Source: Hyphomicrobiales bacterium (GTDB lineage Bacteria; Pseudomonadota; Alphaproteobacteria; Rhizobiales; Aestuariivirgaceae). Taken from it: a DNA stretch of 12,967 bases. This document shows, piece by piece, positions 1 through 6,393 of this stretch; the first letter of the stretch is position 1, and every line of letters begins with the position of its first letter. The notes under the pieces are model-generated. The model worked only from the letters and a program-made list of their open reading frames with translations. It ran no database searches and was not told the origin of the DNA. The DNA lies in contig JAAURV010000051.1 in the NCBI GenBank assembly GCA_012032065.1, positions 1 through 12,967 on the forward strand, given 5' to 3'. A program made the translations under genes and the position numbers.

Positions 1-384
1 GTCGCCAACTTCATCGGCGAAACCAATTTCCTCGATGGCGAAATCCAGAAACGCAAGGGCAGTGCGGCGAGCGTCAAGCTCAAGTCCGGCGCGGTCGTGG
101 AAGCGGGCCTGCCTGAAGGGCAAGTCTCGGGCGGAAAAGTAACGGTGGTCGTCCGCCCCGAACACGCGCGGCTCATAGCCGGAGGGAAGAGCGCCACGCT
201 GGTAGGGACTCTCGAAAACGCGGTCTATTTCGGCACCGATACCCATTATCACATCCGTCTCAAGGATGGCGGCGGGTTCATCGTCCGGCGGCAGAACGCC
301 AAGGCGGGAAGCGGTGACCCGCAAATCGGATCGGCAATTGGCGTCGCCTTCGACGACGGCGCGGCGCAAGTTCTGAGAGACTAG
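1..384 (+). CDS. potA: Spermidine/putrescine-type ABC transporter ATP-binding protein, C-terminal part (5' end outside window)
   Basis: The frame is open from the first base and ends with TAG at 382-384, so this is the last 127 residues of a longer protein. It begins with the segment VANFIGETNFLDGE, typical of the region after the ATPase domain where PotA/UgpC-type ATPases pass into the regulatory TOBE domain. It continues with VVVRPEHARL, the usual TOBE 'VRPE' signature, and a beta-rich tail. The Walker and signature motifs must lie upstream of the window. The protein would energise import through the two permeases encoded directly downstream; only 3 bp separate its stop from the potB start. 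Family assignment is strong from the context and the TOBE signature. The exact substrate (polyamine or a related cation) is inferred from the operon. Confidence 0.85.
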   Translation, partial: VANFIGETNFLDGEIQKRKGSAASVKLKSGAVVEAGLPEGQVSGGKVTVVVRPEHARLIAGGKSATLVGTLENAVYFGTDTHYHIRLKDGGGFIVRRQNAKAGSGDPQIGSAIGVAFDDGAAQVLRD

Positions 385-387
385 ACG

Positions 388-1311
388 ATGGGCCAAGCCG
401 CGGATTTCGAGAATGCTGCCCGCAGGCGCGACATCGCCAACCGCTGGCTGCTCTCGGCGCCCACACTTCTCATCATCTTCGTCGCGGCCATCGGCCCGCT
501 CTTCATCGTCCTGGTCTATTCCTTCATGGTCAAGGGCGACTACGGCGACGTGAAGCCGTGGCAATTCTCGTTCGACGGATGGTTCGGCGTACTCTTCCAG
601 CGCGACATTTTCGACGACACGGTGACGTGGTCGGACACGCATCTCAGGATATTCGGGAGAAGCGCGGTACTCGCGCTCCTCACCACGCTCACCACATTCG
701 TGGTCGGTTTCCCAACCGCTTATTTTATCGCCACGCGGCCGGAGAAGAGCAGGGACATCTGGCTCTTTCTCGTGACCATTCCATTCTGGACCAACCTGCT
801 CATTCGCACTTACGCGGTGATGGAGGTGATTCGTAACGAAGGTCTGTTCAACACGCTGCTCTTGAGCTTGGGCATCATCGACGCGCCGATCCAGCTTATG
901 TTCACCAACACCGCGATCATGATCGGCATGACTTACGTCTATCTGCCGCTCATGGTGCTGCCGCTTTATGCGAGCATGGAGAAAATCGATTTCCGCCTGG
1001 TCGAAGCGGGCTACGATCTCTACGCCACGCGGCTGCAAGTGCTGTGGCGCGTGATCGTTCCCTTGGTGAAGCCCGGCATTATCGCCGGCTCCATCCTGGT
1101 CTTCATTCCCGCGCTCGGCGCTTACGTAACGCCGCGCGTGCTCGGCGGCGGCAAGAACCTGATGCTCGGCAATCTAATCGATCTGCAATTCGGCCAGGGC
1201 CGCAACTGGCCTTTGGGAGCGGCGCTTTCCATCACCTTGATGGCGATCGTGATGGTAGCACTCCTGTTCTATGCCCGCACCGCCTCGAAGCAGGGCGGCG
1301 CTCATGGCTAG
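388..1311 (+). CDS. potB: ABC transporter permease, PotB type (polyamine-family importer)
   Basis: This 307-residue inner-membrane protein has an N-terminal cytoplasmic stretch followed by a first hydrophobic segment (about residues 22-45, LLSAPTLLIIFVAAIGPLF). A periplasmic loop and a cluster of five further membrane segments follow. The segment EAGYDLYATRLQVLWRVIVP is the EAA loop that docks on the ATPase, and FIPALGAYVTPRVLGGG is the usual PotB/PotH C-terminal motif. The length fits the family (about 280-310). The start ATG lies 3 bp after the upstream stop, so translation is probably coupled. It forms the heteromeric channel with the next gene product. Putrescine or spermidine specificity is inferred from family and context, not shown by the sequence. 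Confidence 0.9.
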   Translation: MGQAADFENAARRRDIANRWLLSAPTLLIIFVAAIGPLFIVLVYSFMVKGDYGDVKPWQFSFDGWFGVLFQRDIFDDTVTWSDTHLRIFGRSAVLALLTTLTTFVVGFPTAYFIATRPEKSRDIWLFLVTIPFWTNLLIRTYAVMEVIRNEGLFNTLLLSLGIIDAPIQLMFTNTAIMIGMTYVYLPLMVLPLYASMEKIDFRLVEAGYDLYATRLQVLWRVIVPLVKPGIIAGSILVFIPALGAYVTPRVLGGGKNLMLGNLIDLQFGQGRNWPLGAALSITLMAIVMVALLFYARTASKQGGAHG

Positions 1312-2104
1312 AGGCTTTGCCATCAAGAAGCTGCCGGGCTTCACCTTCATTGCCATGCTGACCTTCTTCCTGCTCTATCTGCCGATCGCCACCCTTGTGG
1401 TCTTCGCCTTCAACGGCAGCGACTCCTTCGTGAATTGGGGCGGGCCGTCGCTGCGCTGGTTCGAGCAGGCGATGGCAAACGAAGATGTACGCGAAGCCTC
1501 GCTGCGCTCGCTATGGATTGCCGCCTGGGCGGCGGTCCTCGCCAGCATCTGCGCCACCATGGCCGCCCTGGCGACGACGCGCACCGCCCCTTATCGCGGC
1601 CTCACCTTCAAATACGCCTTCATCAACCAACCTTTGATGGTTCCGGAAATCGTCACCGCCGTGGCGTTGCTCATCCTCTTCAGCCGCATCAAAGTGTGGA
1701 GCGGCTATTCGGGCCTCGGCTATCTGATCCTCGCCCACACCGCCTTCTGCATTCCCTTCGCCTATCTCCCCATCCGCGCGCGGCTCGAAAGCATGGATAC
1801 GACACTCGAACGCGCCGCCGCCGATCTTTACGCAACGCCATGGCAGGCCTTCAAGCGCGTGACCTTTCCGCTACTGTGGCCCGGCATACTCGCCGGCTTC
1901 ATGCTGGCCTTCGTCATCTCGCTCGACGATGTGGTGATCACCGAATTCGTGAAATCTGGTGGCCAGGACACCTTGCCCACCTATATGCTGGGCCAATTGC
2001 GGAGAAGCGTCAGCCCCGAGATGAACGCCATATCGACGGTGTTCCTCGCCTTGTCGGTGCTGATCGTAACGGTGTTTTTCTTGGTGAACCGCAAACGCGT
2101 TTGA
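1304..2104 (+). CDS. potC: ABC transporter permease, PotC type (polyamine-family importer)
   Basis: This 266-residue membrane protein is the second permease of the importer. I chose the ATG at 1304 because it gives the expected short N-terminus (MARGFAIKKLPG) and overlaps the potB stop by 8 bp, a common coupling arrangement; an in-frame ATG at 1271 would add 11 residues lying inside potB. A hydrophobic segment begins near residue 13. The EAA loop is ERAAADLYATPWQAFKRVTF, and the motif FVISLDDVVITEFVKSGG is characteristic of PotC/PotI/YdcV permeases. The length matches the family (about 260-280). The potC stop lies 19 bp before the binding-protein gene, supporting one operon. Confidence 0.9.
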   Translation: MARGFAIKKLPGFTFIAMLTFFLLYLPIATLVVFAFNGSDSFVNWGGPSLRWFEQAMANEDVREASLRSLWIAAWAAVLASICATMAALATTRTAPYRGLTFKYAFINQPLMVPEIVTAVALLILFSRIKVWSGYSGLGYLILAHTAFCIPFAYLPIRARLESMDTTLERAAADLYATPWQAFKRVTFPLLWPGILAGFMLAFVISLDDVVITEFVKSGGQDTLPTYMLGQLRRSVSPEMNAISTVFLALSVLIVTVFFLVNRKRV

Positions 2105-2123
2105 GACAACAGGAGGAAGTAGC

Positions 2124-3161
2124 ATGAAGCGAATTTTGATGGCCTTCGCCGCCGGAGCTGCGATGCTGGTTAGTGCTGGCGCCGCATTGGCGGAAGGCGA
2201 ACTTAACATCTTCAACTGGGGCAACTATACCGCTCCCGATCTGATCAAGAAGTTCGAAGAGCAGCACAAGGTCAAGGTCACCGTCACCGACTACGACTCG
2301 AACGACGCAGCCCTTGCCAAGATCCGCCAAGGCGGCCACGGTTTCGACATCGTGGTTCCGTCGGCGGGCTTCGTGCCGATCTGGGTGCAGGAAGGCCTGA
2401 TCCTCGAGGCGCGGCCCGACCAGATGGAAAACTTCAAGAACCTCGACCCGAAATGGATCGATGTGCCGTTCGATCCGGGCCGCAAGTTCACCGTGCCCTG
2501 GCAGTGGGGAACGACCGGAGTGGCCGTCAACACCAAGATCTACAAGGGCGACCCCAACACCTCGGCCATCTGGCTCGATCCGCCGCCCGAACTCGTCGGC
2601 AAGATCAATGTCGTTCCGGAAATGGTCGACGTGATGAACCTCGCGATCAAATATGTCGGCGGCGAATTCTGCACCAACGACAAGGAAGTCTTGAAGAAGG
2701 TGCGCGACAAGCTGATGGAAGCGAAGCCCAAGTGGATTTCCATGGACTACGGCAATGTCGAGAAAATGCCGAAGGGCGACTATGCCGCCGCCGTCAACTG
2801 GAACGGCTCCACCTTCCGCATCAGGCTTCTGACCAAGGGCGACGTGGTCTACGGCTATCCCAAGGAAGGCTATCCAATCTGGATGGACAACCTCGCGATC
2901 CTGAAAGACGCCAAGAACATGGACAACGCCAAGCTGTTCATGAACTTCATCATGGCGCCGGAAAACGCCGCGATGATTTCGGCCTTCGCCAGATATGCAA
3001 ACGGCATCAAGGGTTCCGAGCAATTCATGCCAGAAGACATGAAGACCGCGCCGGAGGTGAATGTTCCGGCTGAGTTTGCGGACAAGGGCCAGTTCCAGTT
3101 GAATTGCCCGCCGGAAGTCAACGAAATGTACACGGCGATCTGGACCGAACTGATGAAATAG
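2124..3161 (+). CDS. potD: Periplasmic polyamine-family substrate-binding protein (PotD/PotF type)
   Basis: The 345-residue product has a classical signal peptide: MKR, a hydrophobic core at about residues 5-22, and likely cleavage after ALA at residue 23. The mature part opens with LNIFNWGNY, the PotD/PotF start motif. Further family marks are YDSNDAALAKI, VPWQWGTTGVAVN, WNGS (residues 226-229) and YPKEG followed by IWMDNLAI, which line the ligand cleft. It captures substrate in the periplasm and delivers it to the two permeases. A strong ribosome-binding site (AGGAGG, 2111-2116) precedes the ATG. It is the last gene of the operon; 339 bp without an annotated protein gene follow. The exact ligand is uncertain because related rhizobial proteins bind putrescine, spermidine or other amines. 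Confidence 0.88.
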   Translation: MKRILMAFAAGAAMLVSAGAALAEGELNIFNWGNYTAPDLIKKFEEQHKVKVTVTDYDSNDAALAKIRQGGHGFDIVVPSAGFVPIWVQEGLILEARPDQMENFKNLDPKWIDVPFDPGRKFTVPWQWGTTGVAVNTKIYKGDPNTSAIWLDPPPELVGKINVVPEMVDVMNLAIKYVGGEFCTNDKEVLKKVRDKLMEAKPKWISMDYGNVEKMPKGDYAAAVNWNGSTFRIRLLTKGDVVYGYPKEGYPIWMDNLAILKDAKNMDNAKLFMNFIMAPENAAMISAFARYANGIKGSEQFMPEDMKTAPEVNVPAEFADKGQFQLNCPPEVNEMYTAIWTELMK

Positions 3162-3194
3162 GGCGGCTTCACCGGTTGCTCTTTTCATGGTCGC

Positions 3195-3246
3195 ACCGGA
3201 AGGCAAGGCTATCAATGCCAAGCCTCCGGTTCGCGCCCAAGGGCGC
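3195..3246. other. Two adjacent intergenic inverted repeats downstream of potD
   Basis: ACCGG at 3195-3199 pairs with CCGGT at 3226-3230. AGGC (3201-3204) pairs with GCCT (3222-3225), leaving one bulged A on the 5' side. Inside, GGC (3207-3209) can pair with GCC (3217-3219) across symmetrical AA internal loops. Immediately after, GCGCCC (3233-3238) and GGGCGC (3241-3246) form a perfect 6-bp palindrome with a 2-nt spacer. No run of T follows on either strand, so these are not standard intrinsic terminators. They could end or protect the pot mRNA 3' end, or be remnants of a dispersed palindromic repeat; other copies would be needed to decide. Confidence 0.4.
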
Positions 3247-3252
3247 AAAGCA

Positions 3253-3420
3253 TTGACAGCCTAGCCGTCCGGCGCAGAGACGTTGGGAAGCAATCGATGG
3301 CGTTATGCGGCGTGGACGCCACATCAATGCGTCCATTGCATCACTAGCGGCCCTGCCGCGACAAGCCCCAGGCGATGGGTGGATGAGCACCAGCCCGCGG
3401 CCATTCGCGGGCTCGCTTTT
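3253..3420 (+). ncRNA. Candidate intergenic small RNA or structured potD 3'UTR ending in the 3392-3420 terminator
   Basis: Between potD and hsp20 a consensus -35 box TTGACA lies at 3253-3258; 17 bp later the -10 position reads AGAGAC, which is poor. Downstream are three hairpins. TGGACGC (3313-3319) pairs with GCGTCCA (3329-3335), and GCGGC (3347-3351) with GCCGC (3355-3359). The terminator stem at 3392-3413 is the third. No convincing protein frame covers the segment. A transcript starting near 3288 would be about 130 nt. This is inference only: the same structure could be the 3' tail of the potABCD transcript. The feature span includes the putative -35 box. I do not recognise an Rfam family here. 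Confidence 0.3.
3392..3420 (+). terminator. Intrinsic terminator between potD and hsp20
   Basis: AGCCCGCG (3392-3399) and CGCGGGCT (3406-3413) form a perfect 8-bp GC-rich stem around the 6-nt loop GCCATT. CGCTTTT follows, giving four consecutive T at 3417-3420. It would end transcripts coming from potD or from an intergenic small RNA and so insulate hsp20. It lies about 230 nt after the potD stop, unusually far if potD is its only client. Confidence 0.7.
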
Positions 3421-3440
3421 GATCTCGGTCAATGAAAATC

Positions 3441-3503
3441 CGCCTCCAGGCTCCCACATTTCATTCAAGGCGGGGAGCAAACAGAAAACTGGAGGTTCAC
3501 ATG
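3441..3503 (+). promoter_or_regulatory. Candidate RNA thermometer sequestering the hsp20 ribosome-binding site
   Basis: The Shine-Dalgarno segment CTGGAGGT (3489-3496), just before the hsp20 ATG at 3501, pairs with GCCTCCAG (3442-3449): seven Watson-Crick pairs plus one G-T wobble. Directly stacked on the 5' side, GCTCCC (3450-3455) pairs with GGGAGC (3473-3478). The two helices are thus continuous on one strand and separated by an A-rich 10-nt bulge (3479-3488) on the other. Hiding the ribosome-binding site in a heat-labile hairpin is well known for rhizobial small heat-shock genes (ROSE elements). This fold lacks the mismatches and bulged G near the ribosome-binding site that mark ROSE, so it would be a different design. 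No transcription start is known here. Confidence 0.5.
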
Positions 3504-3983
3504 ACAAAGCATTTCCTTCCCGACATTTTCGGACGCGCCACGGGCGGCGATCTCTTCGACAGCCTTAGGCGCGATGTCGATCAGGTGTTCCGCGACTTCG
3601 GCCGCGGCTGGCCGCGGATCGAAACGCCAGGCACGCCGCATGCTGCGGGCGTGGACGATCAATCATTCCGAGACCGGCGAGCGCTTGAAGTGACGGCCGA
3701 GCTGCCGGGCGTCGATGCAAAGGACGTCGACGTCGAATTTCGCGACGGCATGCTCACCATCCGTGGCGAGAAAAAGCAGGAGCGCCAGGAAGGCGGCAAC
3801 AAGAACTTGCGCATCCTCGAACGGAGCTACGGCATGTTCGAGCGTTCCTTCGCGCTGCCCGTGGACGTCGAAGCGGACAAAATCGCCGCTGACTTCGAGA
3901 AGGGCGTCTTGAAGGTGGTTCTGCCCAAGGCGCCACAGGCAAAGACGCAGGTGAAGAAGATCGAGGTGAAACCCGCCGCGTGA
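3501..3983 (+). CDS. hsp20: Small heat-shock protein, Hsp20/alpha-crystallin family
   Basis: The 160-residue product is an ATP-independent cytoplasmic holdase. I chose the ATG at 3501 because GGAGG lies 5 bp upstream and MTKHFLPDIFG is a typical sHsp N-terminus; an in-frame ATG at 3432 would put the ribosome-binding site inside the gene. The alpha-crystallin domain runs from about residue 61 (ALEVTAELPGVD) to GVLKVVLPK (residues 135-143), followed by a lysine-rich tail. The segment just before the domain, DQSFRDRR, is unusual. Reading one base forward over 3658-3681 gives INHSETGE, close to the common family pattern 'V(S)ETD', so a compensating pair of one-base indels is likely. Expression is probably controlled by the hairpin over the ribosome-binding site. 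Confidence 0.9.
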   Translation: MTKHFLPDIFGRATGGDLFDSLRRDVDQVFRDFGRGWPRIETPGTPHAAGVDDQSFRDRRALEVTAELPGVDAKDVDVEFRDGMLTIRGEKKQERQEGGNKNLRILERSYGMFERSFALPVDVEADKIAADFEKGVLKVVLPKAPQAKTQVKKIEVKPAA

Positions 3984-4043
3984 AAAAAGGGGTCTTCCTT
4001 TTGGTTGCGAGCCGCGTCATATTGGTGCTGGTCTTAACAACTG

Positions 4044-4057
4044 AAAGGAGGTGATCC
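4044..4057 (+). promoter_or_regulatory. Extended Shine-Dalgarno, 14-nt match to the 16S rRNA 3' end
   Basis: The run AAAGGAGGTGATCC is the exact reverse complement of the usual alphaproteobacterial 16S rRNA 3' end (GGATCACCTCCTTT). Its GGAGG core (4047-4051) ends 7 nt before an ATG at 4059, an optimal spacing. Ordinary genes in this window match over only 4-6 nt. Such a full-length match normally marks very strong initiation, or an RNA that binds the anti-Shine-Dalgarno for another reason. Confidence 0.75.
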
Positions 4058-4058
4058 G

Positions 4059-4130
4059 ATGTCGAGTGAGTTCACTGCTTGCGGAGCAAACCTCGTCCGG
4101 ATCGTCAGCCGCGCGGGAGCGATGGCCTGA
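4059..4130 (+). CDS. Small ORF, 23 residues, with very strong ribosome-binding site
   Basis: ATG at 4059 to TGA at 4128-4130 encodes 23 residues: MSSEFTACGANL, then VRIVSRAGAMA. There is one cysteine (residue 8), no clear membrane helix and no repeated regulatory codons of the kind seen in amino-acid attenuators. The ORF is supported by the 14-nt anti-16S match upstream and by an intrinsic terminator 41 nt after the stop. No plus-strand gene follows until 6187, so it is not an obvious leader peptide. It lies 75 nt after hsp20 and could be the last gene of that transcript or its own unit. A weak promoter-like pair (TTCCTT 3995-4000, CATATT 4018-4023, spacing 17) precedes it. Function is unknown; it could be a real small protein or the coding part of a dual-function RNA. 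Confidence 0.55.
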   Translation: MSSEFTACGANLVRIVSRAGAMA

Positions 4131-4170
4131 CGCTCGAGGAATTGGGGTGCTGCTGCAGGCATCTCACGGG

Positions 4171-4200
4171 AAGGGCCGCCCAAGGGCGGCCTTTCTTTTT
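4171..4200 (+). terminator. Intrinsic terminator after the 23-residue ORF
   Basis: GGCCGCCC (4174-4181) and GGGCGGCC (4184-4191) are perfect complements separated by AA; opening the top pair gives a CAAG tetraloop. G-T and A-T pairs extend the base, and TTTCTTTTT (4192-4200) follows. It is a textbook Rho-independent terminator on the plus strand. It would end transcription from hsp20 and/or the small ORF and protect the convergent minus-strand amidohydrolase. Confidence 0.85.
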
Positions 4201-4280
4201 GCTGGAACGTTTCAGCCCGCCCCGGCTTTGTGGGGGCGATAACGCGCCGCATCGCGCACTTTCTTACGCTCTCCCAACAC

Positions 4281-4343
4281 CGTCATCCTCGCGAAAGCGG
4301 GACCCATGGAAAACCGTTTTTCTCCGATTGCGCCTTTCGGCGC
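4281..4343. repeat. Possible degenerate REP-like palindromic element
   Basis: The stretch CGTCATCCTCGCGAAAGCGG (4281-4300) resembles the dispersed GTCATCC-CGCGAAAGCG palindromes common between genes in many Proteobacteria, here with an imperfect stem around a GAAA loop. A second small palindrome, GCGCC-TTTC-GGCGC (4330-4343), abuts the amidohydrolase stop. Both sit in a convergent intergenic region, a usual location for such elements. Only one copy is visible, so repetition elsewhere in the genome is an inference. Nothing else recognisable occupies 4201-4343. Confidence 0.35.
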
Positions 4344-6008
4344 TCAGGCTTCGAAGGTGATCCGTCCATCGCAAATGGTCGCGAGCGGTTTCGTTTCGCC
4401 TATCTGCTCCGCCGGCGTTGCTTCGAGATCGCGATCGAGAACCGCGATATCGGCGAGATAGCCTTCCTTCAAAGTTCCCTTGCGGTCTTCCATGAACTCC
4501 AGATAGGCGCCCGCGGCGGTGTAGCTGTGCAGGCAATCCATCAAGCCTTGCCGTTGGTCCGCCGACGCGGGGCTCAACGGCTTCGATGTCATCGCCGCCT
4601 GCATGCCGAGGAAAGGATTAAGCGGCGAGACGGGCCAGTCGGAGGAGAAGGCCACAACCGCGCCGGTGTTCCGGAGCGTCTGCCACGCATAGGCATAGCC
4701 AAGTTTGCCCTCGACGCGCGAACGCGTCGGCTCCTGCGGATTGCCGGGGACGCCGAGGCCTACGATCGGCTGCAGCGAGGCGCAAACGCCAAGCTGTTTC
4801 AATCGCGGCACATCGGCGGGATCGATCAGTTCGATATGCTCGATGCGATGCCGCGAGTCGCGCGCGCCATTGGCCTTGCGCGCCGCCTCATAACCATCGA
4901 GCGTGCGCCTGACACCGCCGTCGCCGATGGCGTGAACGCTGATCTGAAGCCCATGCGCGTCGCGCGCGCGCCACCGCATTGAACTCTTGCGCCGTGAACA
5001 GCGGCGCACCCCTGTTGCCGGGATGGCCCGGATAGTCGTCGATCATCAATGCGGTCAGCGACTCGAGCACGCCATCGATGAAAATCTTGACCCGGCCCGA
5101 ATGCACCATGTCGCCCTGGAACTGCGAGCGCATCTCGAGCGCTTCGTCCAAATCTTCGAGCGCGAAGAAGTTTTTCTGGTGGAAAGGAACCTCGATGCGC
5201 GTATCGAGTTCGCCCCGGTCATGCATCGCCTTGACAAGTTCGAGCTGATACCAATTGCCATCCATGTTGTGCATCGAGGTGATGCCGAGCGAAGCGGCAT
5301 AGGCAATGCCGCGCTTGAGAAAGCCCTCGTCGATGCGGCGCTGTTCGGCAGTGGCCGGCGGCGAAGGCGAACGGCCCGTCGTCATGCCAAGCCATTCGCG
5401 CCCTCCCGAGGGGAGCAGATCGAGAACCGGCGCGAAGGCGCCAGCTTCGCGGAGCTCGCCAGTGGCAGTGCCGTCCGCGGCCATCGCGATCTCATTGCCG
5501 GGCGGCAGTTCGGCAAGGCCGTGTAAAATGCCCGCCGCCGCAAGAGCAGGGGTGTTGGCCCAGATCGTATGATGATCGAAGCACACCATGATGAAGGGAA
5601 GGTCGGGCACGATGCGGTCAAGAAGCTGCCGCGTGATCGGCATGTCATGCCCGAAACTCTCATGCAGAATGCCCGTGGCGCAGATCGTCTTTTCACGCGC
5701 CGCGATGTCCGCCGCGCCGCGACGGCTCCGGCGATGGCGTCAAATCCTTCGATGCCATTGAGCATCAGGCTGTCGAGTTCCACCGAGCCGCCGAAAATGT
5801 GAAGATGGCTTTCGATGATGCCGGGAAGGACGGTGTTGCCGCCCGCATCGATCAGGCGAGTCTGCTTGCCGCGAAGCGCCGCAACTTCGCTCGCCGTCCC
5901 GATCCCGACAATCCGGTTGCCCGAAACCGCTAATGCTTCCGCGCGAGGCCGCGCCTTGTCCATCGCAAGTATTCGGGCGTTGGTGACGATGAGATCGGCG
6001 GTGGTCAT
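4344..6008 (-). pseudogene. Amidohydrolase, YtcJ type (amidohydrolase family 3), broken by two frameshifts
   Basis: Three consecutive minus-strand segments rebuild one metal-dependent hydrolase of about 554 residues, near the family length. The N-terminal part (6008 to about 5715) carries MTTADLIVTNARILAMDK and the metal-binding GIIESHLHIFGG. The middle (about 5715-4970, shifted frame) has FIMVCFDHHTIWANT and VKIFIDGVLES. The C-terminal part (about 4970-4344, the original frame again) has VHAIGDGG, RIEHIELID, FSSDWPVSPLNPF and the end motif GYLADIAVLDRD. The breaks fall near 5707-5724 (GC-rich triplet repeat; one base missing) and 4957-4972 (alternating CG run; one extra base or two missing). 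They cancel each other. I typed it pseudogene because its middle is out of frame as written. Conserved sequence on both sides of each break makes sequencing indels equally possible. Substrate unknown. Confidence 0.85.
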
Positions 6009-6186
6009 GCTTTCAAGATGTCCAATTGAGTTGGCCCCTCGGCGCGCGCGCAATCTTAGCCCAAGACTGGCGGACGTGAAACTGACAGCGTGTTGACGCT
6101 CGTCGTCACGCTTATGTCAGCGCCCAAGGCGCATGTTTCTCCGCATGTGATCGCAATGGCGCGACGCCTTCAGAGGAGATGCGAAG

Positions 6187-6375
6187 ATGCGCAAACTGTT
6201 CGCTTCCAGTCTCGCCATGGGAATTACCGGAGAGGCGGCTTTCGTCGAACTCTTCGTGTCCGGCGAAGGCACATGGACCATCACGGCCAGCAATACGCAG
6301 GGACTGACTTGCGTCATTGCGTCCGGTGAATCCTGGCAGACAGCCCGGAACGAGTTAGCCGGCCTCGGATCCTGA
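6187..6375 (+). CDS. Small hypothetical protein, probably an N-truncated relative of a secreted family
   Basis: The ATG at 6187 follows GAGGAG (6173-6178) at 8-nt spacing, a good ribosome-binding site. The 62-residue product contains AMGITGEAAFVELFVSGEGTWTI and TCVIASGESWQ split by a short linker. From memory, this 'G-TWT...TC-.A.GE.W' arrangement occurs at the C-terminus of small exported alphaproteobacterial proteins of unknown function, usually longer and with a signal peptide. Here the N-terminus (MRKLFASSLAMG) starts inside the conserved part, and the in-frame upstream sequence reaches a TGA at 6148, so the exported portion is missing. It may be a truncated remnant or a cytoplasmic short form. 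It converges on mlaF with 18 bp between the stops. Confidence 0.55.
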   Translation: MRKLFASSLAMGITGEAAFVELFVSGEGTWTITASNTQGLTCVIASGESWQTARNELAGLGS

Positions 6376-6393
6376 TGATCGCGGCGTTTCGCG

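Noticed and set aside
2010..3248. 412-residue ORF antisense to the binding-protein gene
   Set aside because: It mirrors potD in a GC-rich genome; its translation is His/Arg/Val-biased and has no family character, whereas the plus-strand frame has a signal peptide and family motifs.
3421..3500. Classical ROSE element for hsp20
   Set aside because: The typical bulged-G and mismatch pattern opposite the ribosome-binding site and the multi-hairpin upstream order of ROSE are not visible, so I call only a generic thermometer candidate.
3983..4002. AAAAGG-GGTCTT-CCTTTT as an hsp20 terminator
   Set aside because: The stem is only 6 bp and mostly A-T, and no U run follows; the strong terminator at 4171-4200 is a better candidate.
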